Origin: Mucilaginibacter gilvus
Lineage (GTDB): Bacteria > Bacteroidota > Bacteroidia > Sphingobacteriales > Sphingobacteriaceae
Assembly: GCF_004054195.1 (NCBI RefSeq)
Contig: NZ_SBIW01000006.1
Coordinates: forward strand, 7,653 to 71,652
Length of the DNA: 64,000 bases
Direction of reading: 5' to 3'
This document shows, one piece after another, positions 1 through 10,296 of this stretch; the stretch's first letter is position 1, and each line of letters starts with the position of its first letter. The notes under the pieces are model-generated. The model did no database searches, was not told the origin of the DNA, and saw nothing but the letters and a program-made list of their open reading frames with translations. The position numbers and the translations under genes were made by a program.

Positions 1-11
1 GATAATGCTCC

Positions 12-1535
<1,524 letters not shown>

Positions 1536-1754
1536 ATAATGTGTTGTTGTTGATCCAGACCCTATTAAACTCAATCAATAGAAATCTGTAAAAAAAAAAT
1601 ATTCTCTTACATTATCCTACCAACATTTGTAATCATAACTACCTTTCGGTTGTTACTCTACATGATTTTCTATTTCTTAAAAGAACTTTTTGCTTCTCCG
1701 TCTCGGTTCTGCTATATGTTTTGAAGTTAGTACTTCTTAACTTTTGTATTAAAC

Positions 1755-1775
1755 GTTTGAAGATCGCCTTCAAAC
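1755..1775 (-). promoter_or_regulatory. Hairpin in the rRNA leader
   Basis: A perfect 8-bp inverted repeat, GTTTGAAG / CTTCAAAC, with a 5-nt loop lies some 15-35 nt downstream of the predicted rRNA start. It could take part in leader processing or antitermination. No boxA could be assigned with confidence in the rest of the leader. Confidence 0.4.
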
Positions 1776-1797
1776 ATATCCCTTCTGTTTGGGAGTG

Positions 1798-1828
1798 CAA
1801 AGATAGACTTGTTTTTTATCATTGCAAA
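1798..1828 (-). promoter_or_regulatory. rRNA operon promoter (Bacteroidota -33/-7)
   Basis: On the minus strand TTTG (1825-1828) is followed after exactly 19 bp by TATCTTTG (1798-1805). This is a perfect match to the Bacteroidota primary sigma-factor consensus TTTG-N19-TAnnTTTG. Transcription should start near 1790, giving a leader of about 255 nt before the mature 16S 5' end. The sequence match is direct; activity is inferred. Confidence 0.75.
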
Positions 1829-1835
1829 TTAATTT

Positions 1836-2433
1836 TAACATTTTTTTAAGACACTCATTAATAAGCATATAAGTAATTAAAACCCATTTGTATGGCAATG
1901 CCCTTTTTAATAAATTCACACTCAAATCATTAAGGATAAACCACTTAATACAATTTCACATGCCTCAATATTCAGCGAAGCGATTAGTTGATTTATTAAA
2001 TCTAACCAATAAAAAGCGGGGTTACTCCGGTCAATCCGGGTATCAGAATAGCAACAATCCGGAAAACGGGGCAATGAATAGAATCTACGCTTCTCCTACT
2101 TGGTGACCAATAAAAACCTATAACCTATCAGTAAACAATAAAGTCGCCCTACTTACATGAGGTAGCTTTTTTGTTTGAATCTTCACCAGACCTTTATACC
2201 GTTGTGTTTTTAAACTTAAGCGCGACACTGTTCACGCATTGCTTACCGATGATGACCAGGTATCTGAGGTGCCCACACGGGTCAGTACGCCTGTGTTGAT
2301 GGCGATTAGCTCAGCCCTGTATTATTCGAGCCGGTACGGTTCTCCGTTACCGTAATTCAACTGTGGTTGAGTAAAATGCCAGCGCTCTAAACTTTGGCGG
2401 CTGAGCCGACGTATTTAAACCCGGGCTGGTTTG
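1836..2433. other. Intergenic region with no supported gene
   Basis: Between the rRNA promoter and the first pseudogene there is an AT-rich stretch, then about 250 bp of mixed composition. The only sizeable frame (about 1888-2106, plus) has a low-complexity, non-protein-like translation and no promoter or family resemblance. I see no RNA gene, repeat or convincing terminator here. Confidence 0.5.
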
Positions 2434-2898
2434 CTAGGACCTTTGCATTTTATCCAATGCCGCAACAAAACCTGTAAAAAGGCTATCATCCTCGGCCGAC
2501 CATGGTTTGCCATTGCGGTAATCCAGCCAGCGGTATTCCAACTTTGAATACTCGTTGCTGATGCCTGGTTCAATGGGTTTTTCGTACAGGTTATCGGCTA
2601 CAACGCGATAACCACTCTCAGTATTGCTAACGGGTATCTTGAAAATGCCAACGTCAGTTACCTGGTGGTGGTGCTTGTCAATAGCTGTTAAGCCGCTTTC
2701 GGGCGAGGCAAATTCAGATTTAAGCCATTTGGCGGCTTAGTTCAATACTTCGGCTTCGGTAGGTTTACCCGCAGTGGTGTAAGTAGAATCGTACATTATC
2801 TTCCCCTGTATCACGGGCAGCATTACTTTTGGCTCGCGCTTTTCCGCTATGGTTTCTAAAGGTAGCAGGAAGCAAATCAGAAATATTGTATTAAACAT
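2434..2898 (-). pseudogene. DUF4468-like secreted protein, interrupted by one stop codon
   Basis: Reading from the ATG at 2898, a continuous frame of 155 codons is broken only by TAA at codon 54 (2737-2739). The sequence before it begins with a hydrophobic signal-like segment (residues 1-18), then a region with KVMLPVIQGKI. The sequence after it (AAKWLKSEF and onward) clearly continues the same domain. The pattern resembles the DUF4468 (TBP-like fold) secreted proteins common in Bacteroidota. A single C-to-T change (CAA to TAA) would explain the stop, so the decay is recent or the stop is a sequencing error. It starts 17 bp after the upstream ThuA gene and was probably in its operon. The reading frame is certain; the family assignment is moderate. 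Confidence 0.6.
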
Positions 2899-2915
2899 TG
2901 TGATAGGGTTTAGTA

Positions 2916-3674
2916 TTAGTTTTTTTGAGCGGCCCAGAATATGGCATTGCTGAAAAGCCGTTTGTAATGATCATCGTCGAAAAGCACAGGCGAGTGGCCC
3001 ATAAAAATGTAAACGTTGCGCGCTTTAACATTCGGGTTGGTCCATATTACCGGGTGGTCGCCCATTTTTACATTGCCGTTTGGTATGTAGCTGCTCTCTT
3101 CAACCGATGCCAACACATGCACATTTGGCCTCGGGCTTTGATCATAGGTATACCACTCCTCTTTTTGGATCCAGAATGAGGATGGGATGCCTTTCATTAC
3201 CGGGTGGGCCTTATCCTCCACATTCACCTCCCCTTTTGCAAAGCCGGGTATATAGCTTTTAAACCTCACCTGCCCCATGAATTTATGGAACCATGGCCAA
3301 ATCGGGAAGCCATCAAACTCGCCCAGCAACGTGGCGTGGTGAAAGCCTATCCAACCACCCCGGCCTTGGTTAATATACTGCTCAAAAGCCTTCACAGCCT
3401 TCTCTTTCCAAGAATAAGGAGGAAAATCTAGTTGGATAAACAGTTGGTATTTACTTAAAAAGGCACCGTCGATATTATCGGTAGTGGTTATATAATCCAC
3501 GGTAAAGTTGCTGTCGGCGGAAAGTTTATCCAGCCATACTTTCGCTACTTTCGAGTACTCAATATGATTCCCGCCGTTCTCATAAATGGCTATTACTTTA
3601 AAACGTGGCGCTTTTTGCGCGTGGCATGCAAATGCAAAAACGCAGAGCAGGCTTATTAAAATTGATCTTTTCAT
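2916..3674 (-). CDS. ThuA-like secreted protein
   Basis: A 252-residue protein with a signal peptide (residues 1-19, ending at CHAQ), then one ThuA (trehalose-utilisation-like) domain. ThuA domains adopt a class-I glutamine-amidotransferase-like fold and are frequent beside sugar-catabolic genes in Bacteroidota; their biochemical role is poorly defined. Typical features seen are the GGWIGFHHA segment near residue 105, the central HPVMKG segment, and the C-terminal IFMGHSP and NAIFWAA motifs. The family is usually about 220-280 residues, so the length is normal. Upstream on the same strand is a broken ThuA relative (3693-4055), which suggests an old tandem pair. The ATG at 3674 directly precedes the signal peptide. 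Confidence 0.85.
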   Translation of the reverse strand: MKRSILISLLCVFAFACHAQKAPRFKVIAIYENGGNHIEYSKVAKVWLDKLSADSNFTVDYITTTDNIDGAFLSKYQLFIQLDFPPYSWKEKAVKAFEQYINQGRGGWIGFHHATLLGEFDGFPIWPWFHKFMGQVRFKSYIPGFAKGEVNVEDKAHPVMKGIPSSFWIQKEEWYTYDQSPRPNVHVLASVEESSYIPNGNVKMGDHPVIWTNPNVKARNVYIFMGHSPVLFDDDHYKRLFSNAIFWAAQKN

Positions 3675-3692
3675 ATATAGATATCTGTAGGT

Positions 3693-4055
3693 TCATTTTG
3701 ATGCAGCCCAATTAACGGCATCGGTTATTAGTGTAATATAATCTTTGTTGGTAAAATCGTCCGGCGAATGCCCTATGCCGATGTTGGTCATCCGGCGGTA
3801 TTGTTCATTTGTCCAGATGATAAGATAATCGTTCATGGGTTAATTTTGTTTGAAGTACCGCTCTGTGGTAGCCAGCACTTTAGCTTTAGCAAAACTTTGT
3901 AAAGTATAAATTTTGCCATCAGTCCCCCTTAGTTTAAAATTTGTTGCCATAGCGCCGATTGCCAGCGTTGGGTGCACACTTTATGCAAAGATATATTCGT
4001 TCACCAGGAACAGAAGCGCAAATGAGATCAATATCAAAAACCGGTTCTTTTTCAT
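3693..4055 (-). pseudogene. ThuA-like gene remnant with internal deletion and two stops
   Basis: One frame carries a complete signal peptide (MKKNRFLILI..., 24 residues from the ATG at 4055), then a stop (3981-3983). It then continues with a HPT segment, GTDGKIYTL, KVLAT, another stop (just before 3837), and finally the ThuA C-terminus with IIWTNEQYRR, GIGHSP and AVNWAASK. About 110-130 residues that should lie between signal peptide and HPT are missing. All surviving parts are in the same frame, so the deletion was in-frame and the stops are point changes. It lies 18 bp upstream of the intact ThuA gene. This remnant was assembled by hand from the sequence; homology to ThuA rests on the C-terminal motifs. 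Confidence 0.7.
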
Positions 4056-4254
4056 TCGATAGTTTTTATGGTGTGGCTACGGCTAACAAATATCAGGCAG
4101 CGTGTGGCAGCCATTGCTCTGCCCTACGCCCGTCGGTATCTTTGCTTACCGCGGTAGTTGGCGGCCGGAACAAATATTTTTGTAAATATTATGACGGCGG
4201 TCATTTTTTATTAGCCATAGATATTTTAACTTTACCTTAGTAAATTCAACTACC

Positions 4255-4500
4255 ATGAAAACCATACGATTTAACTTTAACCACCCGGTAAATGGCAATG
4301 CCATTTTTACACCGGTGAACTGTGTTGGGGGTGCTTGTTTTAGGATGAAGGTACAAAGTTCGAAAGGCGATCTGCTGGAGATACCGGTTACAGAATGTAA
4401 TGCGGGCAAATGGAGACTGATCCTCGATTGGGAGTACGACGGCAGAATGTTTTCTCATCAGGAAGATTTTGAAGTTGCAGCAGGTAAAGCAATATCCTGA
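4255..4500 (+). CDS. Small conserved-looking protein, FixH-like pattern
   Basis: An 81-residue frame with protein-like composition. It has an N-terminal beta-rich part with NPVNG-type residues and CVGGACFRMKV, and a C-terminal GKWRLILDWEYDGRMFSHQEDFEV. The tryptophan, DW and final F-E-V resemble the copper-chaperone-like FixH domain, but no membrane segment is present and I do not claim that function. A TAACTTTA hexamer-like -7 element lies about 30 bp upstream (near 4227) with no clear -33 partner. The gene converges on the PL6 gene, whose stop is 46 bp away. It is probably a real small cytoplasmic protein of unknown role. Confidence 0.5.
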   Translation: MKTIRFNFNHPVNGNAIFTPVNCVGGACFRMKVQSSKGDLLEIPVTECNAGKWRLILDWEYDGRMFSHQEDFEVAAGKAIS

Positions 4501-4545
4501 TTTTGGCCGTACTGCACAATTACCATTTATTCTTGCCCTACCCCT

Positions 4546-5730
4546 TTAGGGAGCAGTTTCTTTAAGCACGGGCACCTTGGTGTTTTTGATGGCGTTGTTT
4601 TCTACCTCGTTGTTAAAAGGCGCTACATCTTGCATAGTGCGGGATGGATAACGCTTGGTATCGAACTTGCCCGTCCAGTCCGCGTTTTTACTGCCGCCTA
4701 TTAAAATGCCGGTACCACATTGGTTTATCTTATTGTTTTTGATAACGCAATCACTTGCCGCAATATAGAATCCGGTATCTATCTTTCCTTTCGCCATGCC
4801 ATACATCAGCCTGATAGCAATTGGCAAGCCTTTAAACTTGTTATTGGTGATGGTGTGCGTAGTGCCGTTAACCCGTACACCACCTGTACCGCCCGCAAAT
4901 GTATTGCTATCAACCAGGCATTCATGCCCGCCTCGCATTACCAGTTCGCCGTGGCAATCTTCAAAATAATTATTGACGTATTTATTGCCCGATGATTTAT
5001 TGCTGATCACTTCCGGTTCGCCGTTGCAGCGGATAAAGCGGTTATCCCGCACCGTGGCGTAGGAATAGCGATTGCCCAACATAATAGGGTCCTGCCCTAT
5101 TTGTACGCACTCGCCGCCGTTATTCCCCTTCCAGGTAACGCTGTCCTTATCCATAAATGTGTTATGATCGATAAGGGTGTAGAGCGATACATCTTCTTTG
5201 CCAACCCGAACCTGCACTTCCTGGTTGTTAAAATTGGCACTGAAACTGCAATTATCTATACGGTTATGATCGCCGTTACCCGATACTACCACGATGGGCA
5301 TAAAATCGGTATTCACGGTATCTTTGATGAACTTGCAATCGCTCAGTCTGCAATACCTGGCGGCATCCAGATGCACAAGCACCACATCCGAACCTTTACC
5401 CTTAAACAGTATACAGCCTTCAAAGCTCAGCCCTTTCACTTCGATGTAGCTACCGGATATTTTAAGTACCGCCCGGCGCACCTCGCCCTGAAAGATCACT
5501 TTACCCGTTTTTTCTGCACGGATGATAATTGGCTTGGCGGCAGTTCCGTTAGCGTTTAGTGTTAGGCTCCAGCCGTTGTAATTACCCTTGGCAATTACAA
5601 TTTCATCGCCCGGCAAAACAACAGCCGCGGCTTTGCTAAACTCTTCTGGAGTTGCTACCTTATAAACTTTGCCAAAACTTAACTGAACAGCGCAAAAGCA
5701 GCATACTGTTAATACCCAATATTTTATCAT
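4546..5730 (-). CDS. Polysaccharide lyase family 6 (alginate lyase / chondroitinase B type)
   Basis: A 394-residue secreted beta-helix lyase. Numbering is from the ATG at 5730; a longer frame starts with TTG at 5751, but the signal peptide begins at MIKYW. Residues 1-20 form the signal peptide. The PL6 hallmark block runs from about 230 to 290, with SNKSSGN (catalytic-type Lys245) and VMRGGH (Arg266, His269). These match the chondroitinase B Lys/Arg pair, followed by GGVRVNG and THTITNN. Known PL6 enzymes cleave alginate (often MG or poly-M) or dermatan sulfate by beta-elimination, leaving unsaturated uronates. This one is a short single-domain form, without the second beta-helix found in many family members. 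It is the last gene of the SusC-SusD-GH2 run and supplies substrate for GH88/KdgF/KduI. The substrate cannot be fixed from sequence. Confidence 0.88.
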   Translation of the reverse strand: MIKYWVLTVCCFCAVQLSFGKVYKVATPEEFSKAAAVVLPGDEIVIAKGNYNGWSLTLNANGTAAKPIIIRAEKTGKVIFQGEVRRAVLKISGSYIEVKGLSFEGCILFKGKGSDVVLVHLDAARYCRLSDCKFIKDTVNTDFMPIVVVSGNGDHNRIDNCSFSANFNNQEVQVRVGKEDVSLYTLIDHNTFMDKDSVTWKGNNGGECVQIGQDPIMLGNRYSYATVRDNRFIRCNGEPEVISNKSSGNKYVNNYFEDCHGELVMRGGHECLVDSNTFAGGTGGVRVNGTTHTITNNKFKGLPIAIRLMYGMAKGKIDTGFYIAASDCVIKNNKINQCGTGILIGGSKNADWTGKFDTKRYPSRTMQDVAPFNNEVENNAIKNTKVPVLKETAP

Positions 5731-5827
5731 AATATTTAATTTAACAATCAATGCCCACTTACGGGCCCGTTTATATTATTATTCCATTTCCTGCGCATCG
5801 CGATGGGCTTTGCCAGGATGCTATTGT

Positions 5828-8296
5828 TTACAACTTTAAAAAGCTAACCGGCAAACCCGGAGAAAACACTCCAATAACAGAATTGCCGCCATTTAGCCTT
5901 ACGCTGATAACAGCCCTGCCATTATACGCCTGCAACTTACGCGAACCTTTTGAAGTACCCAGATCATCTATCAGCGTTCCGTTTCCGGAGAGCGAGAAAT
6001 TTATCCAGTTGGCGGCATCCAGGCAAGGCACTCCGTTGGCGTCATACACCCTCGCTTCAACTGTTGCTACACCATCCTTATCACCTGTTTTAACAAGCAG
6101 CACTTTTACGGGCTTTGCCCATTTTTCGGTTTGATAGGATTGCGTAATGGTATCTGTAACAGTCAATTTTCCTTTATAAGCAACCACTTTGATACTATTT
6201 ACCCCTTTGTTATAAACAACCATCCAGCGCAAGCCTGCCGCCGGGAAATTTTGCGGATCGCGGGTTTTAAAGCCCTGGCTTTTACCGTTCAAAAACAGCT
6301 CTGCTCTATCGGCATTGGAGTAAACTTTAACCATCTTTTCTTCGCCGGAGTTTCCCCATCTTTCTGGCCAGCTATGGCCATAAATATGTGCCATCAATTT
6401 ATCCGACCAATAGGATTGCACTACGTAATAAGATTCCTTTTTTGTGAAGTCGCGCTCTACCACGCCTTTCTGGTTCACGTAAGGCACGGGGTTCTCTGGT
6501 CGAATCGGGGTCGAAAAATCTTTAAAGGTCCAAAACGCGGAGCCGGTTAACCAGGGCATTTGTTCCTGTTCTTTCAGGTGCCAGTCGAAAAGGTTGCAAA
6601 TGTAGGTTTCGCTCCAGTCGCTGTTATCGGCAATGCGGGTAATACCGCTAAATAAAGTAGAATCCACCGGGCCGCTGATGCCTTTGCCGTTGATCACCTT
6701 GGCCAGCGCCTTATCCGGTTCTTCGGAGTGCCGGTTGGCATGGCTGTCCCCTCCCCATTCGGCGTGGATAAAATGCGGGACTTTCTTAAACTCTTCCTCT
6801 GTAAATTTTTTATAATCAGGATAAAAACCCTTGTACCAGCCGGCCCAAATGGTTGGAGAATATACATCGGGGATATCCCTGCAAAAATCGCAACGGCGGA
6901 TAGTGGTTTTGCGGGATGGATCGAGCCGGTGAACCAGATCGTTTTGTTCGCTCATAAACGCGCGGATCTTTTGCTTATCAAACTCAGCAAAATCGCCCGG
7001 CCAGTCGTTCTCATTACCCAATCCCCATAATATGATAGACGGATGGTTATAATGTTGCCTGATCATGTTAGTGAGCATATTTTTTGCCTGCGCCTTATAC
7101 GCATCGCCACCAAGGCCTCCGCGGCACCAGGGTTCCTCTTCCCAAACCAACAGGCCCAGGCTATCGCACAGGTTTAAAATAGTTTTGGATTGCTGGTAAT
7201 GCCCCAATCGAATAAAGTTTGCACCCATCTCTTTTATCAGCAGCATTTCCTGCAACATGATGCTATCGGTTAATGCCGCGGCTACGCCCGCATGGTCTTC
7301 GTGCCTGTGTGTGCCTTTCAGCAATAAGCGTTTCCCATTTAAATTAAATGGCCCGTTATCTACAAACAAAAAATTACGGAAGCCAACCTTTTCGGTATGC
7401 TTAAACACGTCACCATCTGCGGTGCCTGTAATATCAATGGTATACAAATACGGATCTATTGTGGACCATAGATGCGGTTTGCCGATATTTAGCCTTGGTA
7501 GAGATATACCGGACCTTAAGGTATCGGTACTGAATTTTTCTTTAAGTATTATCTTGCCGTTGGCATCTTTCACAAGCAGTTCCCCGCTTACTTTTCTGGC
7601 CCCGGTTGGGTTGTAGAAATCAATTTTGGGGGTGATCCAGCCTTTTGACATGCCTTTATCAAGCTCAGCATTAGCGTACAATTTATCAATACTTACTTGT
7701 GGCAGGTAAATTAAATTTACATGCCGGTACAAGCCGCCATAAATATTAAAATCTGATAGTTGCGAGGGAATGCTTTCCAGGTCGCGGGTATTGTCGCAAC
7801 GGATCTCTACCGGCACTTTGCCTTTATATTGCCTGGTAAATGCAGTTGTTTTTTTGAAATCGGCAATGGCATCTGTGATATCCACAGTCCATTCATCATA
7901 TCCGCCATTGTGGGTACCCACCAGTTTATCATACAAGTACACTTTGGTTTTTTGCCCCGCGCCTTCAAAGTGTAAAATGGTACGCTCAGCGGCATAAGGG
8001 TTATTTATGTTTAGCTGTGTGCGGTACCAACCCGGCCCCTGGTAGTAATTCACATCGGGGTCCACCCCATCCCTATCGTTAAAACAATGAGGCAGGGTTA
8101 CTTTACTCCAGGCAGGATACGCTTCCGGTTTGCCCGGCGATACCGGCCTTATGGCTTCCCACACGCCACCCAAATCCTGCTTTATAAACTCCCAATTATT
8201 TGTTAAGCGTTGCTTTTGCTGAGCGTATGCGTTGCTGCACCCCATCATCAACATAAAAAGAATAACAAATTGGCGGCCGCTATGCTTCATTAACAT
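5828..8296 (-). CDS. Glycoside hydrolase family 2 (beta-galactosidase/beta-glucuronidase type)
   Basis: An 822-residue secreted enzyme with a signal peptide (to about residue 25). A sugar-binding jelly-roll (about 30-200), an immunoglobulin-like domain (200-300), a TIM barrel (300-600) and C-terminal beta domains follow. The acid/base Glu429 lies in WGLGNEN and the nucleophile Glu513 in IHAEWGG; both are intact. GH2 enzymes remove terminal beta-galactose, glucuronate, mannose or related residues, and the specificity is not readable here. The 97-bp gap to the PL6 start suggests cotranscription. A strong hairpin separates it from susD upstream. ATG codons lie at 8296 and 8290; either is plausible. 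Confidence 0.9.
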   Translation of the reverse strand: MLMKHSGRQFVILFMLMMGCSNAYAQQKQRLTNNWEFIKQDLGGVWEAIRPVSPGKPEAYPAWSKVTLPHCFNDRDGVDPDVNYYQGPGWYRTQLNINNPYAAERTILHFEGAGQKTKVYLYDKLVGTHNGGYDEWTVDITDAIADFKKTTAFTRQYKGKVPVEIRCDNTRDLESIPSQLSDFNIYGGLYRHVNLIYLPQVSIDKLYANAELDKGMSKGWITPKIDFYNPTGARKVSGELLVKDANGKIILKEKFSTDTLRSGISLPRLNIGKPHLWSTIDPYLYTIDITGTADGDVFKHTEKVGFRNFLFVDNGPFNLNGKRLLLKGTHRHEDHAGVAAALTDSIMLQEMLLIKEMGANFIRLGHYQQSKTILNLCDSLGLLVWEEEPWCRGGLGGDAYKAQAKNMLTNMIRQHYNHPSIILWGLGNENDWPGDFAEFDKQKIRAFMSEQNDLVHRLDPSRKTTIRRCDFCRDIPDVYSPTIWAGWYKGFYPDYKKFTEEEFKKVPHFIHAEWGGDSHANRHSEEPDKALAKVINGKGISGPVDSTLFSGITRIADNSDWSETYICNLFDWHLKEQEQMPWLTGSAFWTFKDFSTPIRPENPVPYVNQKGVVERDFTKKESYYVVQSYWSDKLMAHIYGHSWPERWGNSGEEKMVKVYSNADRAELFLNGKSQGFKTRDPQNFPAAGLRWMVVYNKGVNSIKVVAYKGKLTVTDTITQSYQTEKWAKPVKVLLVKTGDKDGVATVEARVYDANGVPCLDAANWINFSLSGNGTLIDDLGTSKGSRKLQAYNGRAVISVRLNGGNSVIGVFSPGLPVSFLKL

Positions 8297-8303
8297 TATT
8301 TAA

Positions 8304-8341
8304 ATATTAAAAACCAGGCCCTTAATCTTTCGGGCCTGGTT
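8304..8341 (-). terminator. Intercistronic terminator/attenuator between susD and GH2
   Basis: A 10-bp perfect stem, AACCAGGCCC (8312-8321) with GGGCCTGGTT (8332-8341), is followed on the minus strand by TTTTTAAT. A second inverted repeat, TTTACCCG / CGGGTAAA (8366-8373, 8386-8393), lies between it and the susD stop. Such hairpins commonly lower expression of enzymes relative to SusCD; that function here is inferred. Confidence 0.65.
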
Positions 8342-8406
8342 ACTCAAATATAAACCAACTATACATTTACCCGCCCCGTTAAAAACGGGTAAAGCGTATT
8401 TTTAAA

Positions 8407-10278
8407 CTACGGCACTATTTTATCTAAAGGCGGTATATTATTCTCTGACCCCGCATAGCCTTTGTTTTGATTAATATGCCCATTGATGTTAAGATCGATA
8501 TCCGATTGTGGTATCGGCCATAGCACGTGATATGGGGAGATGGTATAATGATTACCCGAGTTGGTTACAACTGCTGGATTTTTGTAAAAATCATTTTTCT
8601 CCATTATCCTGTCGTAAAAGAAGTTATCGGTAGAAAAACTTGCCACGCTGTAAGTTTTACCATTGTATGCCGCTTTACCTGTTTGGGCAAAAATATAGGC
8701 TATACGTGTTAACTCGGATTTACGTGGCTCTTCCCAGTAAAGCTCCCTTTGGCGCTCATCCAATATAGTACCTATGTTTACTTTACTGTCGTCGGTTAAC
8801 AATTCCGCTTTTGCGCGGGCTCTTACTTTGTTAATATCAGCCATGGCAAGCGCTGTTTGGCCTTTCCACCAGTAAGCTTCGGCACGCAACAGGTAGGTTT
8901 CTGCTAAGCGGAACACATACCAATCGGTATTGGTACCACGCGGCGGCGACCACCATTTATCAACGGCTGTTTTACCAGAACCGATGAACACCTTATAATG
9001 CGGCCAGCCAAACCATGCCCTGATGGTATCTTTTGCACCGTTCAAGAACCTTTTATTTACGTTTGCAGCAGTATACTGTTCCAGGTTTTTACCGTACCAG
9101 GCAGCATCGGTTGTTTTAAGCCCGGGTTGGTTGTAAACCAGGTCTGTCATATTCATCCACATACCTGGTGCATGGCGCAAGTCTGTATTGTCTGTCCAGA
9201 TGTATTTGGTAGCATACGGCGTACCGCGCAAACGGCCAATACCACGGCCATACCAAAGCGTAATCGGGAACTCTTCCGTAATTTTGTCTGAAATACCCGG
9301 CTTTAATGCACCCGGGGTAAGTATGGTGCCATTGTGCCACATAGGTACGCAGTTACGCATCACTTGTGAGCCATTAACAGTAGCGCCATCCAGCGTTTCG
9401 CGGTCTATCACTATGTAAAGCGCTTCGGTGTTCGAGGCTATCGCTTTATTTTCCGGGCGGTGCAGGTCCCAAACCACGTTCTTCGACGCGTCGCTGGCAA
9501 CAATACCAAAGCGATTGGTCATTAACGCGTATGGGCCGTTTATTGCAACGTTTGCCGCTGCTATAGCTTCGTCAAACAAGCCTAAGGCAAGGTCTATCTT
9601 AGCTAATAAATGTGCAGCAGCGCCTTTAGATGGCTCGCCCTTGTTGCCATTATCAACCAGTTTGGTGATGGCAAAGTCCAGGTCTGTTTTCATCTGTTTA
9701 AGTATTACCATGCGCTGGGTGGTGAGGTAGCCGGTATTCACAGCGCTTTCTTCCTTCAGTATCAATGGCACATCGCCAAACTCGTGCACCAGGCGATAAT
9801 ACCTGTATGCCCGGTGAAAATAAGCGCCAGCCAGCACTTTGTCACGTTCATCATCCGAAGGCCAGGTGATGCCGCCTGCCCTTGATATAATTACGTTTGC
9901 ATCGTGCACGCCCTGCCACCATACCTGCCAGTAACGGCCTATCTTATTGTAATCGTCGTTGTTTAGGTTAGCAGTTGGTGTTATCCTCACGTTAAGGTCC
10001 TGCGCCGGGGTGGTTTTATCTGTTGTGCCTTCCACAGCCGCATCCGTAAATATCGACTCGGTGAGCATTGGCGCTGAGTCGCCAAAGTACTCGAACCGCA
10101 CGCTTAAGTTAAGGTTAAGCAATGCTGCCCTAAAAGCTGCCGGCGAGTTAAGCGTGTTATCCGGTGTGAATTTTGAAGGCGCTTCCGGAACCAGTTCGTT
10201 CAGCTTTGTACACCCGCTGCCAATAAGTATGGCAGTTGCCATAAAACCGGCTATAATATTTTTATTTATCTTTTTCAT
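8407..10278 (-). CDS. SusD/RagB-family outer-membrane lipoprotein
   Basis: A 623-residue lipoprotein with a type II signal peptide and lipidation cysteine at residue 23 (IGSGC). It is followed by the all-helical TPR-rich SusD fold: HRAYRYYRLVHEFGDVP near residue 150 and the EAYWWKGQTALAMADINKVRARA helix near 470 are typical. SusD proteins bind glycan at the cell surface and act as the lid of the SusC transporter. It sits 18 bp after susC in the usual C-then-D order, in a locus with PL6 and GH2, so its ligand is probably a uronate-rich oligosaccharide. The partnership with SusC is well established for the family; the ligand is inferred. Confidence 0.95.
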   Translation of the reverse strand: MKKINKNIIAGFMATAILIGSGCTKLNELVPEAPSKFTPDNTLNSPAAFRAALLNLNLSVRFEYFGDSAPMLTESIFTDAAVEGTTDKTTPAQDLNVRITPTANLNNDDYNKIGRYWQVWWQGVHDANVIISRAGGITWPSDDERDKVLAGAYFHRAYRYYRLVHEFGDVPLILKEESAVNTGYLTTQRMVILKQMKTDLDFAITKLVDNGNKGEPSKGAAAHLLAKIDLALGLFDEAIAAANVAINGPYALMTNRFGIVASDASKNVVWDLHRPENKAIASNTEALYIVIDRETLDGATVNGSQVMRNCVPMWHNGTILTPGALKPGISDKITEEFPITLWYGRGIGRLRGTPYATKYIWTDNTDLRHAPGMWMNMTDLVYNQPGLKTTDAAWYGKNLEQYTAANVNKRFLNGAKDTIRAWFGWPHYKVFIGSGKTAVDKWWSPPRGTNTDWYVFRLAETYLLRAEAYWWKGQTALAMADINKVRARAKAELLTDDSKVNIGTILDERQRELYWEEPRKSELTRIAYIFAQTGKAAYNGKTYSVASFSTDNFFYDRIMEKNDFYKNPAVVTNSGNHYTISPYHVLWPIPQSDIDLNINGHINQNKGYAGSENNIPPLDKIVP

Positions 10279-10296
10279 ATCTAATCACTTGATCCG

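Noticed and set aside
1888..2106. 72-codon plus-strand frame upstream of the rRNA promoter
   Set aside because: The composition is not protein-like and there is no promoter; it lies in otherwise empty AT-rich DNA.
2140..2175. Possible terminator before a T-run
   Set aside because: The potential stem (CTAC/GTAG) is only 4 bp and cannot be extended; there is no gene ending nearby on that strand.
5101..5559. 152-codon plus-strand open frame
   Set aside because: It is antisense to the well-supported PL6 gene, has no family-like motifs and follows that gene's codon shadow.
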